A DNA stretch of 64,000 nucleotides from Nostocales cyanobacterium LEGE 11386 (GTDB lineage Bacteria; Cyanobacteriota; Cyanobacteriia; Cyanobacteriales; Nostocaceae): positions 1-64,000 of the forward strand of contig JADEXK010000017.1 in NCBI GenBank assembly GCA_015207155.1, read 5' to 3'. The translations under genes were made by a program, and so were the position numbers. Of the stretch, positions 35,807 to 44,049 are shown one piece after another (within the stretch, counting starts at the first letter, position 1; each line of letters begins with the position of its first letter). The notes under the pieces are model-generated. The model was not told the origin of the DNA. It ran no database searches and worked only from the letters and a program-made list of their open reading frames with translations.

Positions 35807-36069
35807 AGGTCGAGTTCAGAAAAAGCTTTGAAAAGGATCTTGGTAAGATTCAAGATGAGGACTTGCTCCTGAGAATTAAAACTGTAATAGAAGAAATGGA
35901 AACTGCTGAAAGTCTCTTGAAGATCAGCAACATCAAAAAACTTAAGGCAGATGGAAATTACTACCGTATCCGAGTTGGTGACTATCGAATTGGTTTTGCC
36001 GAAGACGAAGATGTGATTACCTTTGTTCGTGTATTACATCGCAAGGAAATATATCGGTATTTTCCATAG
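35803..36069 (+). CDS. RelE/ParE-family toxin
   Basis: 88 residues with the family hallmarks: VEFRKSFEKDLGKI start, INKKLKADGNYYRIRVGDYR-like core (here ISNIKKLKADGNYYRIRVGD) and VITFVRVLHRKEIYRYFP end. Probably a ribosome-dependent mRNA interferase (RelE) or gyrase poison (ParE); the GDYRIGF and HRKEIYR residues fit the RelE side. GTG start overlapping the antitoxin stop, so translation is coupled. Confidence 0.85.
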   Translation: MKVEFRKSFEKDLGKIQDEDLLLRIKTVIEEMETAESLLKISNIKKLKADGNYYRIRVGDYRIGFAEDEDVITFVRVLHRKEIYRYFP

Positions 36070-36079
36070 TGAATAACTA

Positions 36080-36199
36080 CTGCTAGAAATTGCTAAAACA
36101 CGAGTAGAACAGGCGATAGAGACTGATGAAGCGACAGCCACAACTTGGATAAACAAGCAACTTGAAACCTTGGGTATTAACCTAACCACGGCCACTTAA
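36080..36199 (+). repeat. Tail repeat copy B
   Basis: Open frame LLEIAKTRVEQAIETDEATA to LGINLTTAT-stop, lying between the first and second toxin-antitoxin modules and ending 15 bp before the next ATG. Confidence 0.8.
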
Positions 36200-36214
36200 C
36201 ATACTGGAGTAGCA

Positions 36215-36454
36215 ATGAAAGCACTTAAAGTCATGGCAACGATCAATGAGGAGGGACAACTCACCTTAGATCATCCTCTTACAACAGATAAAAACAGCCG
36301 TGTAGAAGTCATTGTTTTAATCCCAGATAAAGAAACCCCAGATGAGGCATCTCAGGCAGAAGTTTTAGCAGATTTCCGGCAAGCTTGGCACGAAGCCATG
36401 ACTGGGCAAACAATTCCCGTTGCTCAACTTTGGGAAGGTCTTGAAGATGGTTGA
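36215..36454 (+). CDS. Antitoxin-like protein of second module
   Basis: 79 residues. N-terminal beta-hairpin-like MATINEEGQLTLDHPL, then an acidic helical tail (AEVLADFRQAWHEAM, LWEGLEDG) suited to wrapping a toxin. GGAG lies 8 bp before the ATG. The stop overlaps the downstream toxin start (ATGGTTGA). Such short proteins paired with RelE-like toxins are common in cyanobacteria. Confidence 0.7.
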   Translation: MKALKVMATINEEGQLTLDHPLTTDKNSRVEVIVLIPDKETPDEASQAEVLADFRQAWHEAMTGQTIPVAQLWEGLEDG

Positions 36455-36824
36455 TCAGCCTTTGATTCAAGTTGAAGCTTCGCCAACTTTTAAACGAAAT
36501 CTACGCGCTCTTGCTAAGAAATATCGCAGTATTCGGAATGACATACAACCTGTTATTGAACAACTTCAGCAGGGAGAGTTGCCAGGAGATCAAATACCTG
36601 GTGTGGGTTATGCAATCTTCAAGTTGAGAGTCCGAAATAGCAACACTCAAAAAGGTAAAAGTGGCGGCTATCGTCTGATTTATTACGTCAAAACAGCAAC
36701 TGGAATTATTCTGCTGACTGTTTATACCAAATCTGAACAAGTTGATATTGCAGCAAAGGATATTCAGAGCATCATTGCAGAATATGAGCAACAGACAATT
36801 AATGATGAAGAAAGGGATATATAA
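36447..36824 (+). CDS. RelE-family toxin of second module
   Basis: 125 residues from the ATG at 36447, overlapping the antitoxin end by 8 bp. Motifs: VEASPTFKRNLRALAKKYRS, GYAIFKLRVRNSNTQKGKSG, GYRLIYYV and LLTVYTKSEQ, a RelE/HigB-like fold with the lysine/arginine-rich surface of mRNA interferases. It is longer than the first toxin, with an extra C-terminal helix. Confidence 0.8.
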   Translation: MVDQPLIQVEASPTFKRNLRALAKKYRSIRNDIQPVIEQLQQGELPGDQIPGVGYAIFKLRVRNSNTQKGKSGGYRLIYYVKTATGIILLTVYTKSEQVDIAAKDIQSIIAEYEQQTINDEERDI

Positions 36825-36828
36825 ACAA

Positions 36829-36927
36829 TTGCTAGAAATTACTAAAACAGGAGTAGAGCAGGATCAAGAGAAGGCAACAACTTGGATAAACCAGCAACTT
36901 GAAGTCTTGGGGGTAACGCTGACATGA
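36829..36927 (+). repeat. Tail repeat copy C
   Basis: Reads LLEITKTGVEQDQEKATTWI to LGVTLT-stop with a short internal deletion relative to A and B. Its stop overlaps the start of the Uma2 gene. Confidence 0.8.
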
Positions 36928-37505
36928 TGATGCAGGCTGAAGTAAAGAAAATCTATACACCCGAAGAGTATCTCGATTTTGAGGTGAATTCAGATATTCG
37001 GCATGAGTATATCAATGGAGAAATCATCCCTATGACTGGCGGCACTCCCAAACATAATGAAATTGCCAGTATTCTCAATGCCGCCTTAAGAGTCAGTTTG
37101 AAAGGGAAACCGTACAGTATTTTTGTAGCGGATCAACGGCTTTGGATTCCCAATCGCACGCTTTACACCTACCCGGATGTCATGGTTTTCCCCCGCCCAC
37201 TTGAACGACAACAGGGACGAACTGATACAATTACTAACCCGGTGATGATCGCCGAAGTGCTTTCAAAATCAACCAAAAGCTACGATAGAGATGAAAAATT
37301 TTCAGCGTATCGTACCATTCCAACATTTCAAGAATATTTATTGATTGATCAATATACTGCTCATGTTGAGCAATACTCCAAAGCTGACTCCCATAGATGG
37401 ATCTTTACTGAATATGACGATACAGAATCTTATATTTCACTCTCATCGATTCCCTTTGAAATTCGTTTAGCAGATATCTATGAAAATATTGAATTTGAGC
37501 CATAG
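36924..37505 (+). CDS. Uma2-family (DUF820) PD-(D/E)XK nuclease-like protein
   Basis: 193 residues. Conserved HEYINGEIIPMTGGTPKHN, TYPDVMVF (active-site Asp) and MIAEVLSKSTKSYDR (active-site Glu), then FQEYLLID. Uma2 proteins are abundant in cyanobacteria; a nuclease fold is clear, the function is not. Up to three ATGs begin the gene, overlapping the end of tail repeat C. Its position inside a cassette row suggests mobility. Confidence 0.85.
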   Translation: MMMQAEVKKIYTPEEYLDFEVNSDIRHEYINGEIIPMTGGTPKHNEIASILNAALRVSLKGKPYSIFVADQRLWIPNRTLYTYPDVMVFPRPLERQQGRTDTITNPVMIAEVLSKSTKSYDRDEKFSAYRTIPTFQEYLLIDQYTAHVEQYSKADSHRWIFTEYDDTESYISLSSIPFEIRLADIYENIEFEP

Positions 37506-37612
37506 TGGAAATTGCTAAACCACAAGTAGAACGGGCGATAGAGACTGATGAAGAGAAGGCGATGACTTGGATGAACCAGTAACTTGAAGCTTTGGGGCTA
37601 GAAATGCGATGA
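37505..37612 (+). repeat. Tail repeat copy D (degenerate)
   Basis: Reads VEIAKPQVERAIETDEEKAM with an internal TAA after WMNQ, then resumes LEALGLEMR-stop. The final TGA overlaps the mntA ATG. Confidence 0.75.
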
Positions 37613-37923
37613 CGATTACTGCAATAGATTTGCCAATGGATCAGATTCGTGAGTTTTGTCACAAGTGGCAAGTTACCGAATTTGCCCTGTTCGGCTCCGT
37701 CCTACGCGATGACTTTCGCCCCGACAGCGATATTGATGTGTTGATCAGCTTTTCTCCAGCTGCGAAACGGGGCTTAACTGAAACTCTGCAAATGCGCGAT
37801 GAACTGCAAGCTATTTTTAACCGACCTGTAGATTTGCTTGTAAAAGCCGCGATCGAGCGCAGTGAAAACTGGCTCAGACGTAAAAATATTTTGGAATCTG
37901 CACAAGTCATCTATGCCGCGTGA
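37609..37923 (+). CDS. mntA: MntA-type minimal nucleotidyltransferase antitoxin
   Basis: 104 residues. Signature FALFGSVLRDDF then DSDIDVLISF gives the GSxxR and D-x-D metal-binding residues of polymerase-beta-like nucleotidyltransferases. In characterised MntA/HepT pairs this enzyme adds AMP groups to the HEPN toxin to silence it. The start overlaps tail repeat D; the 3' end overlaps hepT by 11 bp. Confidence 0.9.
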   Translation: MTITAIDLPMDQIREFCHKWQVTEFALFGSVLRDDFRPDSDIDVLISFSPAAKRGLTETLQMRDELQAIFNRPVDLLVKAAIERSENWLRRKNILESAQVIYAA

Positions 37924-38239
37924 CCAAGAATCTGTGATCGACATTGCCAATGCCATCAGGCGCAGCTTACGCTATGCAGATGGGATTAGTAAGTCGGAAC
38001 TAGAAACCAATGACGAGAAATTGTCTGCAATCCTCTACCAAATTACAATTATTGGCGAAGCCACCAAACGGATTTCCCAGTCGTTCCGTCAGCAACATCA
38101 AGAAATTCCCTGGCGAGAAATGGCAGGAATGCGAGATGTGATTGTCCATGAATACGATCAGCTTGATTTTGCTGTGATATGGGATGTTGTTGAAAATAAA
38201 TTGCCAGAACTTTTGAACTTGATTGATTCTTTACTTTAA
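37913..38239 (+). CDS. hepT: HEPN toxin HepT (DUF86)
   Basis: 108 residues from the ATG at 37913. Four-helix HEPN fold; catalytic Rx4HxY is present as RDVIVHEY after MAGM. HepT proteins are RNases. The gene overlaps mntA and ends the toxin-antitoxin run. The conserved YQITIIGEATKRIS segment supports the call. Confidence 0.9.
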   Translation: MPRDQESVIDIANAIRRSLRYADGISKSELETNDEKLSAILYQITIIGEATKRISQSFRQQHQEIPWREMAGMRDVIVHEYDQLDFAVIWDVVENKLPELLNLIDSLL

Positions 38240-38440
38240 AGGTGTTTTGTAGGCAAAGTCCAAAAAACGGCTCCGTCTCATGCCATGACTTTCACCCGAT
38301 TAAGTGGAGTGCGGTAGCGGTTGCTGGCGCCTGGGCAGATTTTCAGGCTAAATTATATAAAAAATGCAGAGAACGTAATTATCAGCATTGAAAGATAATG
38401 GGATAGGAATAAGGGAAAAAGTTAAAAATAAGTTAAAAAC

Positions 38441-38701
38441 TCAACCTACTTCGTCTAAAGGTTGGATATCATGAAAACGCTCGTAGTCGATGTAGCGATA
38501 TCCATCGGCTGTAGGCTGGATAATATCGACAAAGCGATGATTCCAGACAATTTCATTAGCACCATAAGTATGACGGGCATGAACGACCTGTGCAACTGTT
38601 TCATCGATACCACTCACAGAGATGATTAGTAAAGCATTTGTCTGGGTTAATGATTCTGAAGTCATTGCATACAGAGGACTAGACGCATCAATTACATGCA
38701 T
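38441..38701 (-). pseudogene. C-terminal fragment of an inward-rectifier (KirBac-like) potassium channel
   Basis: The frame reads MHVIDASSPLYAMTSESL then VSGIDETVAQVVHARHTYGA and RFVDIIQPTADGYRYIDYER, matching the cytoplasmic immunoglobulin-like domain of bacterial Kir channels as I know it. The pore and selectivity filter are missing, so it cannot be a channel. Its 5' end runs into the methyltransferase remnant. Confidence 0.75.
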
Positions 38702-39011
38702 TACAGACCAAGTTAATGTTTGAATCTTGATGTAAATCCGTGGAATTAAACGCTATTTTTGCTTTCGTGAAAGTTTCGTCAGTCGAAGTTTCATTCCCTG
38801 TTACATTTTGTGAATATTTCACCAAAAACTGCGTCGCTTGACCACTACCACAACATAAATCTAAAACGTGAGTATCTGAGTCAATTGTTATGTCTTGTAA
38901 AGGTAGTTGGCGAAAACGGGCTTCACCGCCTACAGTCAAGGCTGCTAACCAGGCGATCGCATCATATAGCCACTAATAACGGTAACTCCAATCTCTGAAA
39001 ATTGTTGCCAT
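38688..39011 (-). pseudogene. 5' fragment of a SAM-dependent methyltransferase
   Basis: From the ATG at 39011 the frame reads MATIFRDWSYRY, an in-frame TAG (38973-38975), then WLYDAIAWLAALTVGGEA and the SAM motif VLDLCCGSGQATQFLVKYS. Similarity stops after NVTG and the frame ends soon after. Nonsense mutation plus truncation make it a pseudogene. It abuts the Kir fragment. Confidence 0.75.
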
Positions 39012-39104
39012 TGCATCTTTCCTGACTATAAAGCTTTATATTTAATAAAGATATATTGTTAACATTAGTAAAAAACCTGAAAAGATTGGGGGAAAGTAAC
39101 TGCT

Positions 39105-40271
39105 ATGGGTCGTGTAGGCGTCTTATTACTCAATCTCGGTGGGCCTGATAAGTTAGAGGATGTCGGGCCGTTCTTGTATAACCTATTTTCCGATCCGGAA
39201 ATTATTCGCCTACCGTTTCGCTGGTTGCAAAAACCCCTAGCCTGGTTTATTGCCTCACGGCGAACCAGAACATCTCAAGAAAATTATAAGCAAATCGGCG
39301 GTGGTTCCCCTCTCAGGCGAATAACAGAAGCTCAAGGGGAAGCACTGAAACAACAGTTGGGTGATTTGGGACAAGAAGCCAATATCTATGTGGGAATGCG
39401 TTATTGGCATCCTTATACCGAAGAGGCGATCGCTCAAATTAGTCAAGACAACATTGAGCGTTTGGTAATTTTACCACTGTACCCGCAATTCTCCATTAGT
39501 ACGAGTGGTTCTAGCTTGCGACTGTTAGAAAAACTTTGGCAAGAAAATCCAAAACTTCAGCCGATTGAATACACTGTTATTCCCTCCTGGTACAAACAAC
39601 CAGGCTACCTCCAGGCAATGGCTGAACTTATAGCCCAAGAACTGGAACAATTTCCCAATCCCGATGAGGTGCATATCTTTTTCAGCGCCCACGGTGTTCC
39701 TAAAAGCTACGTTGAAGAAGCAGGTGATCCCTACCAGCAAGAAATTGAGGAATGTACTGCTTTAATTATGCAGACCCTCAATCGACCTAATCTCCACACC
39801 TTGGCTTACCAAAGTCGTGTGGGGCCAGTAGAGTGGCTCCAACCCTATACTGAAGATGCACTCAAAGAACTAGGCGCACAAGGTGTAAAAGATTTAGTTG
39901 TCGTGCCTATCAGTTTTGTCTCAGAACACATCGAGACACTACAAGAAATTGACATTGAGTATCGGGAAATAGCCGAAGAATCAGGAATTCACAACTTCCG
40001 TCGCGCACCTGCGCCCAACACTCACCCGGTATTTATTCAAGCACTCGCAGACCTCGTGATTGATGCGCTAAAAAAACCCAGTTTCCAGCTTTCGCAAGCT
40101 GCCCAAATGAAAAAAAGGGTGAAAATGTACCCCCAAGAGAATTGGGAATGGGGTATGACTACTAGTGCCGAAGTTTGGAATGGTCGTATTGCCATGCTGG
40201 GCTTTATTGCCTTAATTATTGAGCTAGTTACTGGTCATGGTTTACTACACATGATTGGCCTGTTGCATTAA
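39105..40271 (+). CDS. hemH: Ferrochelatase with C-terminal chlorophyll-binding-like helix
   Basis: 388 residues. Ferrochelatase core (~1-320) with [11 protein letters not shown], active-site His in [19 protein letters not shown] and [14 protein letters not shown]. The C-terminus adds [20 protein letters not shown], the CAB/HLIP-type transmembrane motif found on type II ferrochelatases of cyanobacteria and plastids. It inserts iron into protoporphyrin IX at the thylakoid membrane; the tail is thought to link heme and chlorophyll supply. Confidence 0.96.
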   Translation: MGRVGVLLLNLGGPDKLEDVGPFLYNLFSDPEIIRLPFRWLQKPLAWFIASRRTRTSQENYKQIGGGSPLRRITEAQGEALKQQLGDLGQEANIYVGMRYWHPYTEEAIAQISQDNIERLVILPLYPQFSISTSGSSLRLLEKLWQENPKLQPIEYTVIPSWYKQPGYLQAMAELIAQELEQFPNPDEVHIFFSAHGVPKSYVEEAGDPYQQEIEECTALIMQTLNRPNLHTLAYQSRVGPVEWLQPYTEDALKELGAQGVKDLVVVPISFVSEHIETLQEIDIEYREIAEESGIHNFRRAPAPNTHPVFIQALADLVIDALKKPSFQLSQAAQMKKRVKMYPQENWEWGMTTSAEVWNGRIAMLGFIALIIELVTGHGLLHMIGLLH

Positions 40272-40321
40272 ATCAAAAACACAATAGCAGTTTTCAACTG
40301 AGATAAATTATGGATATCGTT

Positions 40322-40344
40322 GGGGATGCAGGCTTTGCACCCCC
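40322..40344 (+). terminator. Possible hairpin downstream of hemH
   Basis: GGGGATGCAGGCTTTGCACC and the next bases form a 9-bp stem with one mismatch, 50 bp after the hemH stop. There is no T-run, so its role as terminator is doubtful. Confidence 0.35.
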
Positions 40345-40374
40345 ATCTTCGTCTCATGAGTTAAGTTAAAAGTT

Positions 40375-40460
40375 TTTAAACAAATATTTAAAATTATCTT
40401 GTCTTGGCGTATATTTAATACAAATGTTTAAAAAATAGTATAAAATTTAAACAAAATATT
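40375..40460 (+). promoter_or_regulatory. Candidate operator array upstream of the MerR-like regulator
   Basis: Three copies of a TTTAAACA-based motif: TTTAAACAAATATTTAAA (40375-40392), its reverse complement ACAAATGTTTAAA (40420-40432) and TTTAAACAAAATATT (40446-40460). The last two form an inverted repeat with a 13-bp centre. The array ends 30 bp before the regulator start, suggesting autoregulation. The region is AT-rich, so chance matches are possible. Confidence 0.45.
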
Positions 40461-40490
40461 GTTGTATTTCGATGGAGTATAAAATTTTTT

Positions 40491-40964
40491 ATGGCTAGTG
40501 GATTTACTAGACAAGAAACCATCGCTTTGACTGGCATAAGCTCTGGCAGACTAAGCTACTTAGATAGAACTGGGTTGGTAGTGCCAGAAAAGTTTGGTAA
40601 TCCTCAGCACCCTAAAGTCGTTTATAAGTGGCAGCAAATTTTAGAAATAAAAACTATTGAAAGATTAAGACAGAAGCTTTCATTACAAGAAATTAGAAAA
40701 GTTTTATACTTTTTAAAGTCAAGAAATTATGAATATTCTTTTTTTAAGCATCGTCTGGTTTTTGTTAATTCACAACTTTATCTAATTGAAGATATGCAGG
40801 ATTTCGGTTTGATGGTTTTAGAAACATCTGGAAAAAATCAGGGTCAAGTTGTAATTACTGAAATTGGAGAAATTGGAGATGTAATTACAGAATTAGCAAG
40901 AGAAGCAGAGAAACATCATGTTTTAGATTTTGATAAACGGACAGGAGTAGTTTTGAAGGGGTAA
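40491..40964 (+). CDS. MerR-like DNA-binding regulator
   Basis: 157 residues. N-terminal winged helix: FTRQETIALTGISSGRLSYL then RTGLVVPEKFGNP, YKWQQILEIKTIERLRQKLS and LQEIRKVLYFLK, the MerR layout. The C-terminal half (~85-157) is not a known sensor domain and ends LDFDKRTGVVLKG. No cysteine cluster for metal sensing is seen. It starts a three-gene operon, 37 bp before the methyltransferase, and may control it as a controller protein does for a restriction system. Confidence 0.7.
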   Translation: MASGFTRQETIALTGISSGRLSYLDRTGLVVPEKFGNPQHPKVVYKWQQILEIKTIERLRQKLSLQEIRKVLYFLKSRNYEYSFFKHRLVFVNSQLYLIEDMQDFGLMVLETSGKNQGQVVITEIGEIGDVITELAREAEKHHVLDFDKRTGVVLKG

Positions 40965-41001
40965 GAGAAATACAGACAAGGAATACAAGGAGAAACCAGT
41001 A

Positions 41002-44000
41002 ATGAGTTCTAATATAGCTGTAAATGAAATATACCAGCAAGTAATGGCACATACTGGCTTCTATCGTGATGGTGTGCCAACTAAAGGAGTTACAGAAGCG
41101 GAAGATATTCGCAATAATAATAAATATTTAGAAAAGCGCATTAAATATAGTGCTGTAATTGATACTGAACAAATTAACGCTACAGCAATTTATGAATTGT
41201 CTGGTTCACCTTGTATTTATTTTACTCAATTAAAAGAACCTAACCCTAGAAAGATAGCTAAACTACATAAACTGTCTTGGAATCATGGTTTAGCCCCGAT
41301 GTTGTGGGTAATTACACCTGATGAGGTATTACTTTATAACTGTTATTCTCAACCCACAGAACAAGATGAAAATGATCCAAATCGGCATTTAATCGATAGT
41401 TTTGAAACTACTGAAAATGACTTGAACCATATGATTCAATTCGCTAGTCGTCTGCAAATTGAATCAGGTGAGTTTTGGCAATGGCAAAAAGCAAAGCAAA
41501 TTGATCGTCAGCAAAGAGTAGATTCAGTTCTTGTAAAAGATTTGAATGATGCTGAAAATAAATTAACGAAAGAAAAAAAACTAGAGCGTCGATTTGCTCA
41601 TGCTATTTTAATACGTTCTGTTTTTGTGGCTTATCTGCAAGATAGAGGTATTTTAAATCAAGACTTTTTTAATAATCGTTTTGGAGTGAATTCATTTTAT
41701 AAACTGCTAAATGATAAATTTGCAACTTATGAGTTATTTGATTGGTTGCAAACAATTTTTAATGGAGATCTATTTCCTATTTCTCCAGAAGAAAATAGTG
41801 CTGTATACAAAGAGCATCTGGAAGTTGTAAAAAGTTTAATAGGTGGTGTAGAAGAAATAGCGACAGGTCAACAACGTCTATGGCGAGCTTATGATTTTAA
41901 TGTCATATCTATAGAATTGATTAGTTCAGTTTATGAAAGTTTTATTTATGCTACTGATTCAAAATCAGCAAAAGAAAATAGTACCCACTATACTCCTATA
42001 AATTTAGTAGACTTGGTACTTTCTGAAGTATTTAAAGAACTTGATGGTAATGCTAAAGTTTTAGATTTAGCTTGTGGTTCAGGTGTATTTTTGGTTGAAT
42101 CTTTGCGGAGATTAGTTGTTAAACGCTGTGTTAATGGGGAAACTCTAACTCGCCATCTAATTCGTGAAACTCTCTACAATCAAATTTATGGTGTAGATAT
42201 TAATCAACAAGCAGTTCAGATTGCTGCATTTAGTCTTTACCTTACTGCTTTGGAACTAGATTATGAATTAGAGCAAAATCGTCAATTAACAGATGATTTA
42301 AAATTTCAAAAACTGATAGGGAATAATTTATTTGCCAATAACGCATTTGATGAAACAGCAGAATTTAATAAAATAGAAAAATTTGCACAGAGAAAATTTG
42401 ATGTAATTGTTGGTAATCCTCCTTGGAAAAAATCAAAATCGCACCTCTTGGCATCTGAATACTGTAAACGTAAGCGACCAGAGATGGGTTATCCAAATGG
42501 TTATCCCATAGCTAGAGGTGACAACCCTGACCAGGCTTTTCTCTGGCGTGTTGGAGATTTTGCTAAAGAGGATGCTAAAATTGGCTTAATTTTGCATGGA
42601 AAACCTTTTTTTAGTCCTGCATCTAAAGCTCAAGAGGCCAAAAAATTTCTTTTTTTAAGGTTTAAGCCAGAAATACTTATTAACTTTTCTAAGTTAAGAA
42701 ATGAAAGGTTATTTCCAAATTCTACTGCACCTGCTATGGTGCTAATTGCAAAAAATAAACAGTCTCAACCTAAAGATTCTTTTTATTTTATTTGTCCTGA
42801 AAGTTCTTTAAATTTATTTAAGAGACATGGCATCATTGAAATTGGGCCGGAAAATATAAAAAAACTATCAATATATGAAGCAGCATTTGACTCTGATATG
42901 CTCAAAGTTTCTTCTTGGGGTAATGCCAGAGATTTGAGCATAATTCAGTTTCTGCGTCAATCTTTTCTACCTTTATCTGAACTACTTAATCAAGTAGGAT
43001 GGCATTTTGGAAGAGGTTTTTATGCTGGCAGTGGAGGAGATGAAGTTCCAGAACTATACGGTAAGAAATTTCTGCCATCTGGTAAAATGCCAAGATACAA
43101 AATAGATATGGATACATTACAACCACTATTAATAACTCAACTTGACCGTCCTAGAAATATTAATATCTACAAAAGCCCTTTAGTAATCGCAACTAGAGGT
43201 CTTCAAGCTTCAGGTTTCTTCTCAGCTTTTAGTGAAGAGGATGTTCTTTATGTAGACACTTATATTGGAATTTCGATTCCACATGAGCAAATAAATTTAG
43301 CTCACTACCTTAATGGTGTTTTTAATTCTTCTTTGACAGCCTATTTTTTGTTTTTAACAGCTTCTTCATGGGGGATTGAGAGAGATGAAATAAAGACTCA
43401 AGATTTAGAACGCTTACCTTTTCCTTTACCAGATGAAAGTCATGGTGTAATTATAAACAAAATTATTGATATAGAAAAACAACTATGCGAATCCAGTAAA
43501 CAAGATATATCTGCGAATCTTCAACAACAACTTGATGAAGCTGTATTTAATCTATACGGTTTAAATGAGGAAGAAAAAATTATAATTCAAGATAAATTAA
43601 AATTTACAATTGAGATATGGAACAAACGAAATAAGTCAGTAGCCTTAAAAATCCCTCTAGCTATTGATTTAGAAGCGTATGCTAAACAATTCATGAGTGT
43701 TATTAAACCCTTTCTTCAGACACTCAACGAAAGAAGTATAGTTGCTGATATATTTAGTATTCCTAAAACACCATTACAGGTGGTTAAATTTAGGATAGTA
43801 CCCTATCCAGGTCGTGAGCCAGTTATACAAACTGTTCAGGCTGGGGATTTGATGACTGTACTGAAAAGTATTGCGAAACAACTACCTCCACAATTGGCTG
43901 ACCGCGTTTTCACCCGCCGAAATACCAGAATCTATGTCGGTGAAAATTTGTACATTATTAAACCTGCTCAACTGCGCTACTGGAGTCGTTCTGCTGGGTT

Positions 44001-44046
44001 GAATGATGCCGATACTGTTTTAGCTGAACATTTAAGGAATCGTTAA
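41002..44046 (+). CDS. Large Eco57I/PglX-like N6-adenine DNA methyltransferase
   Basis: 1014 residues. The N-terminal domain (~1-170) has YELSGSPCIYFTQLKEP and LHKLSWNHGLAPMLWVITPD, recalling the N-terminal part of type IIG enzymes but without a convincing E-x-K nuclease motif. A helical linker follows, then STHYTP (327-332), SAM motif LDLACGSGVF (354-363) and catalytic NPPW (472-475). The target-recognition region (~560-830) and a distinct C-terminal domain (~880-1014, with ADRVFTRRNTRIYVGENLYI) complete it. It should methylate adenine in DNA. The next gene starts 3 bp later, so both are translated together. Confidence 0.85.
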   Translation: MSSNIAVNEIYQQVMAHTGFYRDGVPTKGVTEAEDIRNNNKYLEKRIKYSAVIDTEQINATAIYELSGSPCIYFTQLKEPNPRKIAKLHKLSWNHGLAPMLWVITPDEVLLYNCYSQPTEQDENDPNRHLIDSFETTENDLNHMIQFASRLQIESGEFWQWQKAKQIDRQQRVDSVLVKDLNDAENKLTKEKKLERRFAHAILIRSVFVAYLQDRGILNQDFFNNRFGVNSFYKLLNDKFATYELFDWLQTIFNGDLFPISPEENSAVYKEHLEVVKSLIGGVEEIATGQQRLWRAYDFNVISIELISSVYESFIYATDSKSAKENSTHYTPINLVDLVLSEVFKELDGNAKVLDLACGSGVFLVESLRRLVVKRCVNGETLTRHLIRETLYNQIYGVDINQQAVQIAAFSLYLTALELDYELEQNRQLTDDLKFQKLIGNNLFANNAFDETAEFNKIEKFAQRKFDVIVGNPPWKKSKSHLLASEYCKRKRPEMGYPNGYPIARGDNPDQAFLWRVGDFAKEDAKIGLILHGKPFFSPASKAQEAKKFLFLRFKPEILINFSKLRNERLFPNSTAPAMVLIAKNKQSQPKDSFYFICPESSLNLFKRHGIIEIGPENIKKLSIYEAAFDSDMLKVSSWGNARDLSIIQFLRQSFLPLSELLNQVGWHFGRGFYAGSGGDEVPELYGKKFLPSGKMPRYKIDMDTLQPLLITQLDRPRNINIYKSPLVIATRGLQASGFFSAFSEEDVLYVDTYIGISIPHEQINLAHYLNGVFNSSLTAYFLFLTASSWGIERDEIKTQDLERLPFPLPDESHGVIINKIIDIEKQLCESSKQDISANLQQQLDEAVFNLYGLNEEEKIIIQDKLKFTIEIWNKRNKSVALKIPLAIDLEAYAKQFMSVIKPFLQTLNERSIVADIFSIPKTPLQVVKFRIVPYPGREPVIQTVQAGDLMTVLKSIAKQLPPQLADRVFTRRNTRIYVGENLYIIKPAQLRYWSRSAGLNDADTVLAEHLRNR

Positions 44047-44049
44047 ATT

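Noticed and set aside
35441..37612. Tail repeats as a CRISPR-like or integron attC array
   Set aside because: Copies are protein-coding, unequal in length, not palindromic, and no integrase or cas gene is present.
38240..38440. Possible extra gene between hepT and the Kir fragment
   Set aside because: Only short frames, no motif and no ribosome site.
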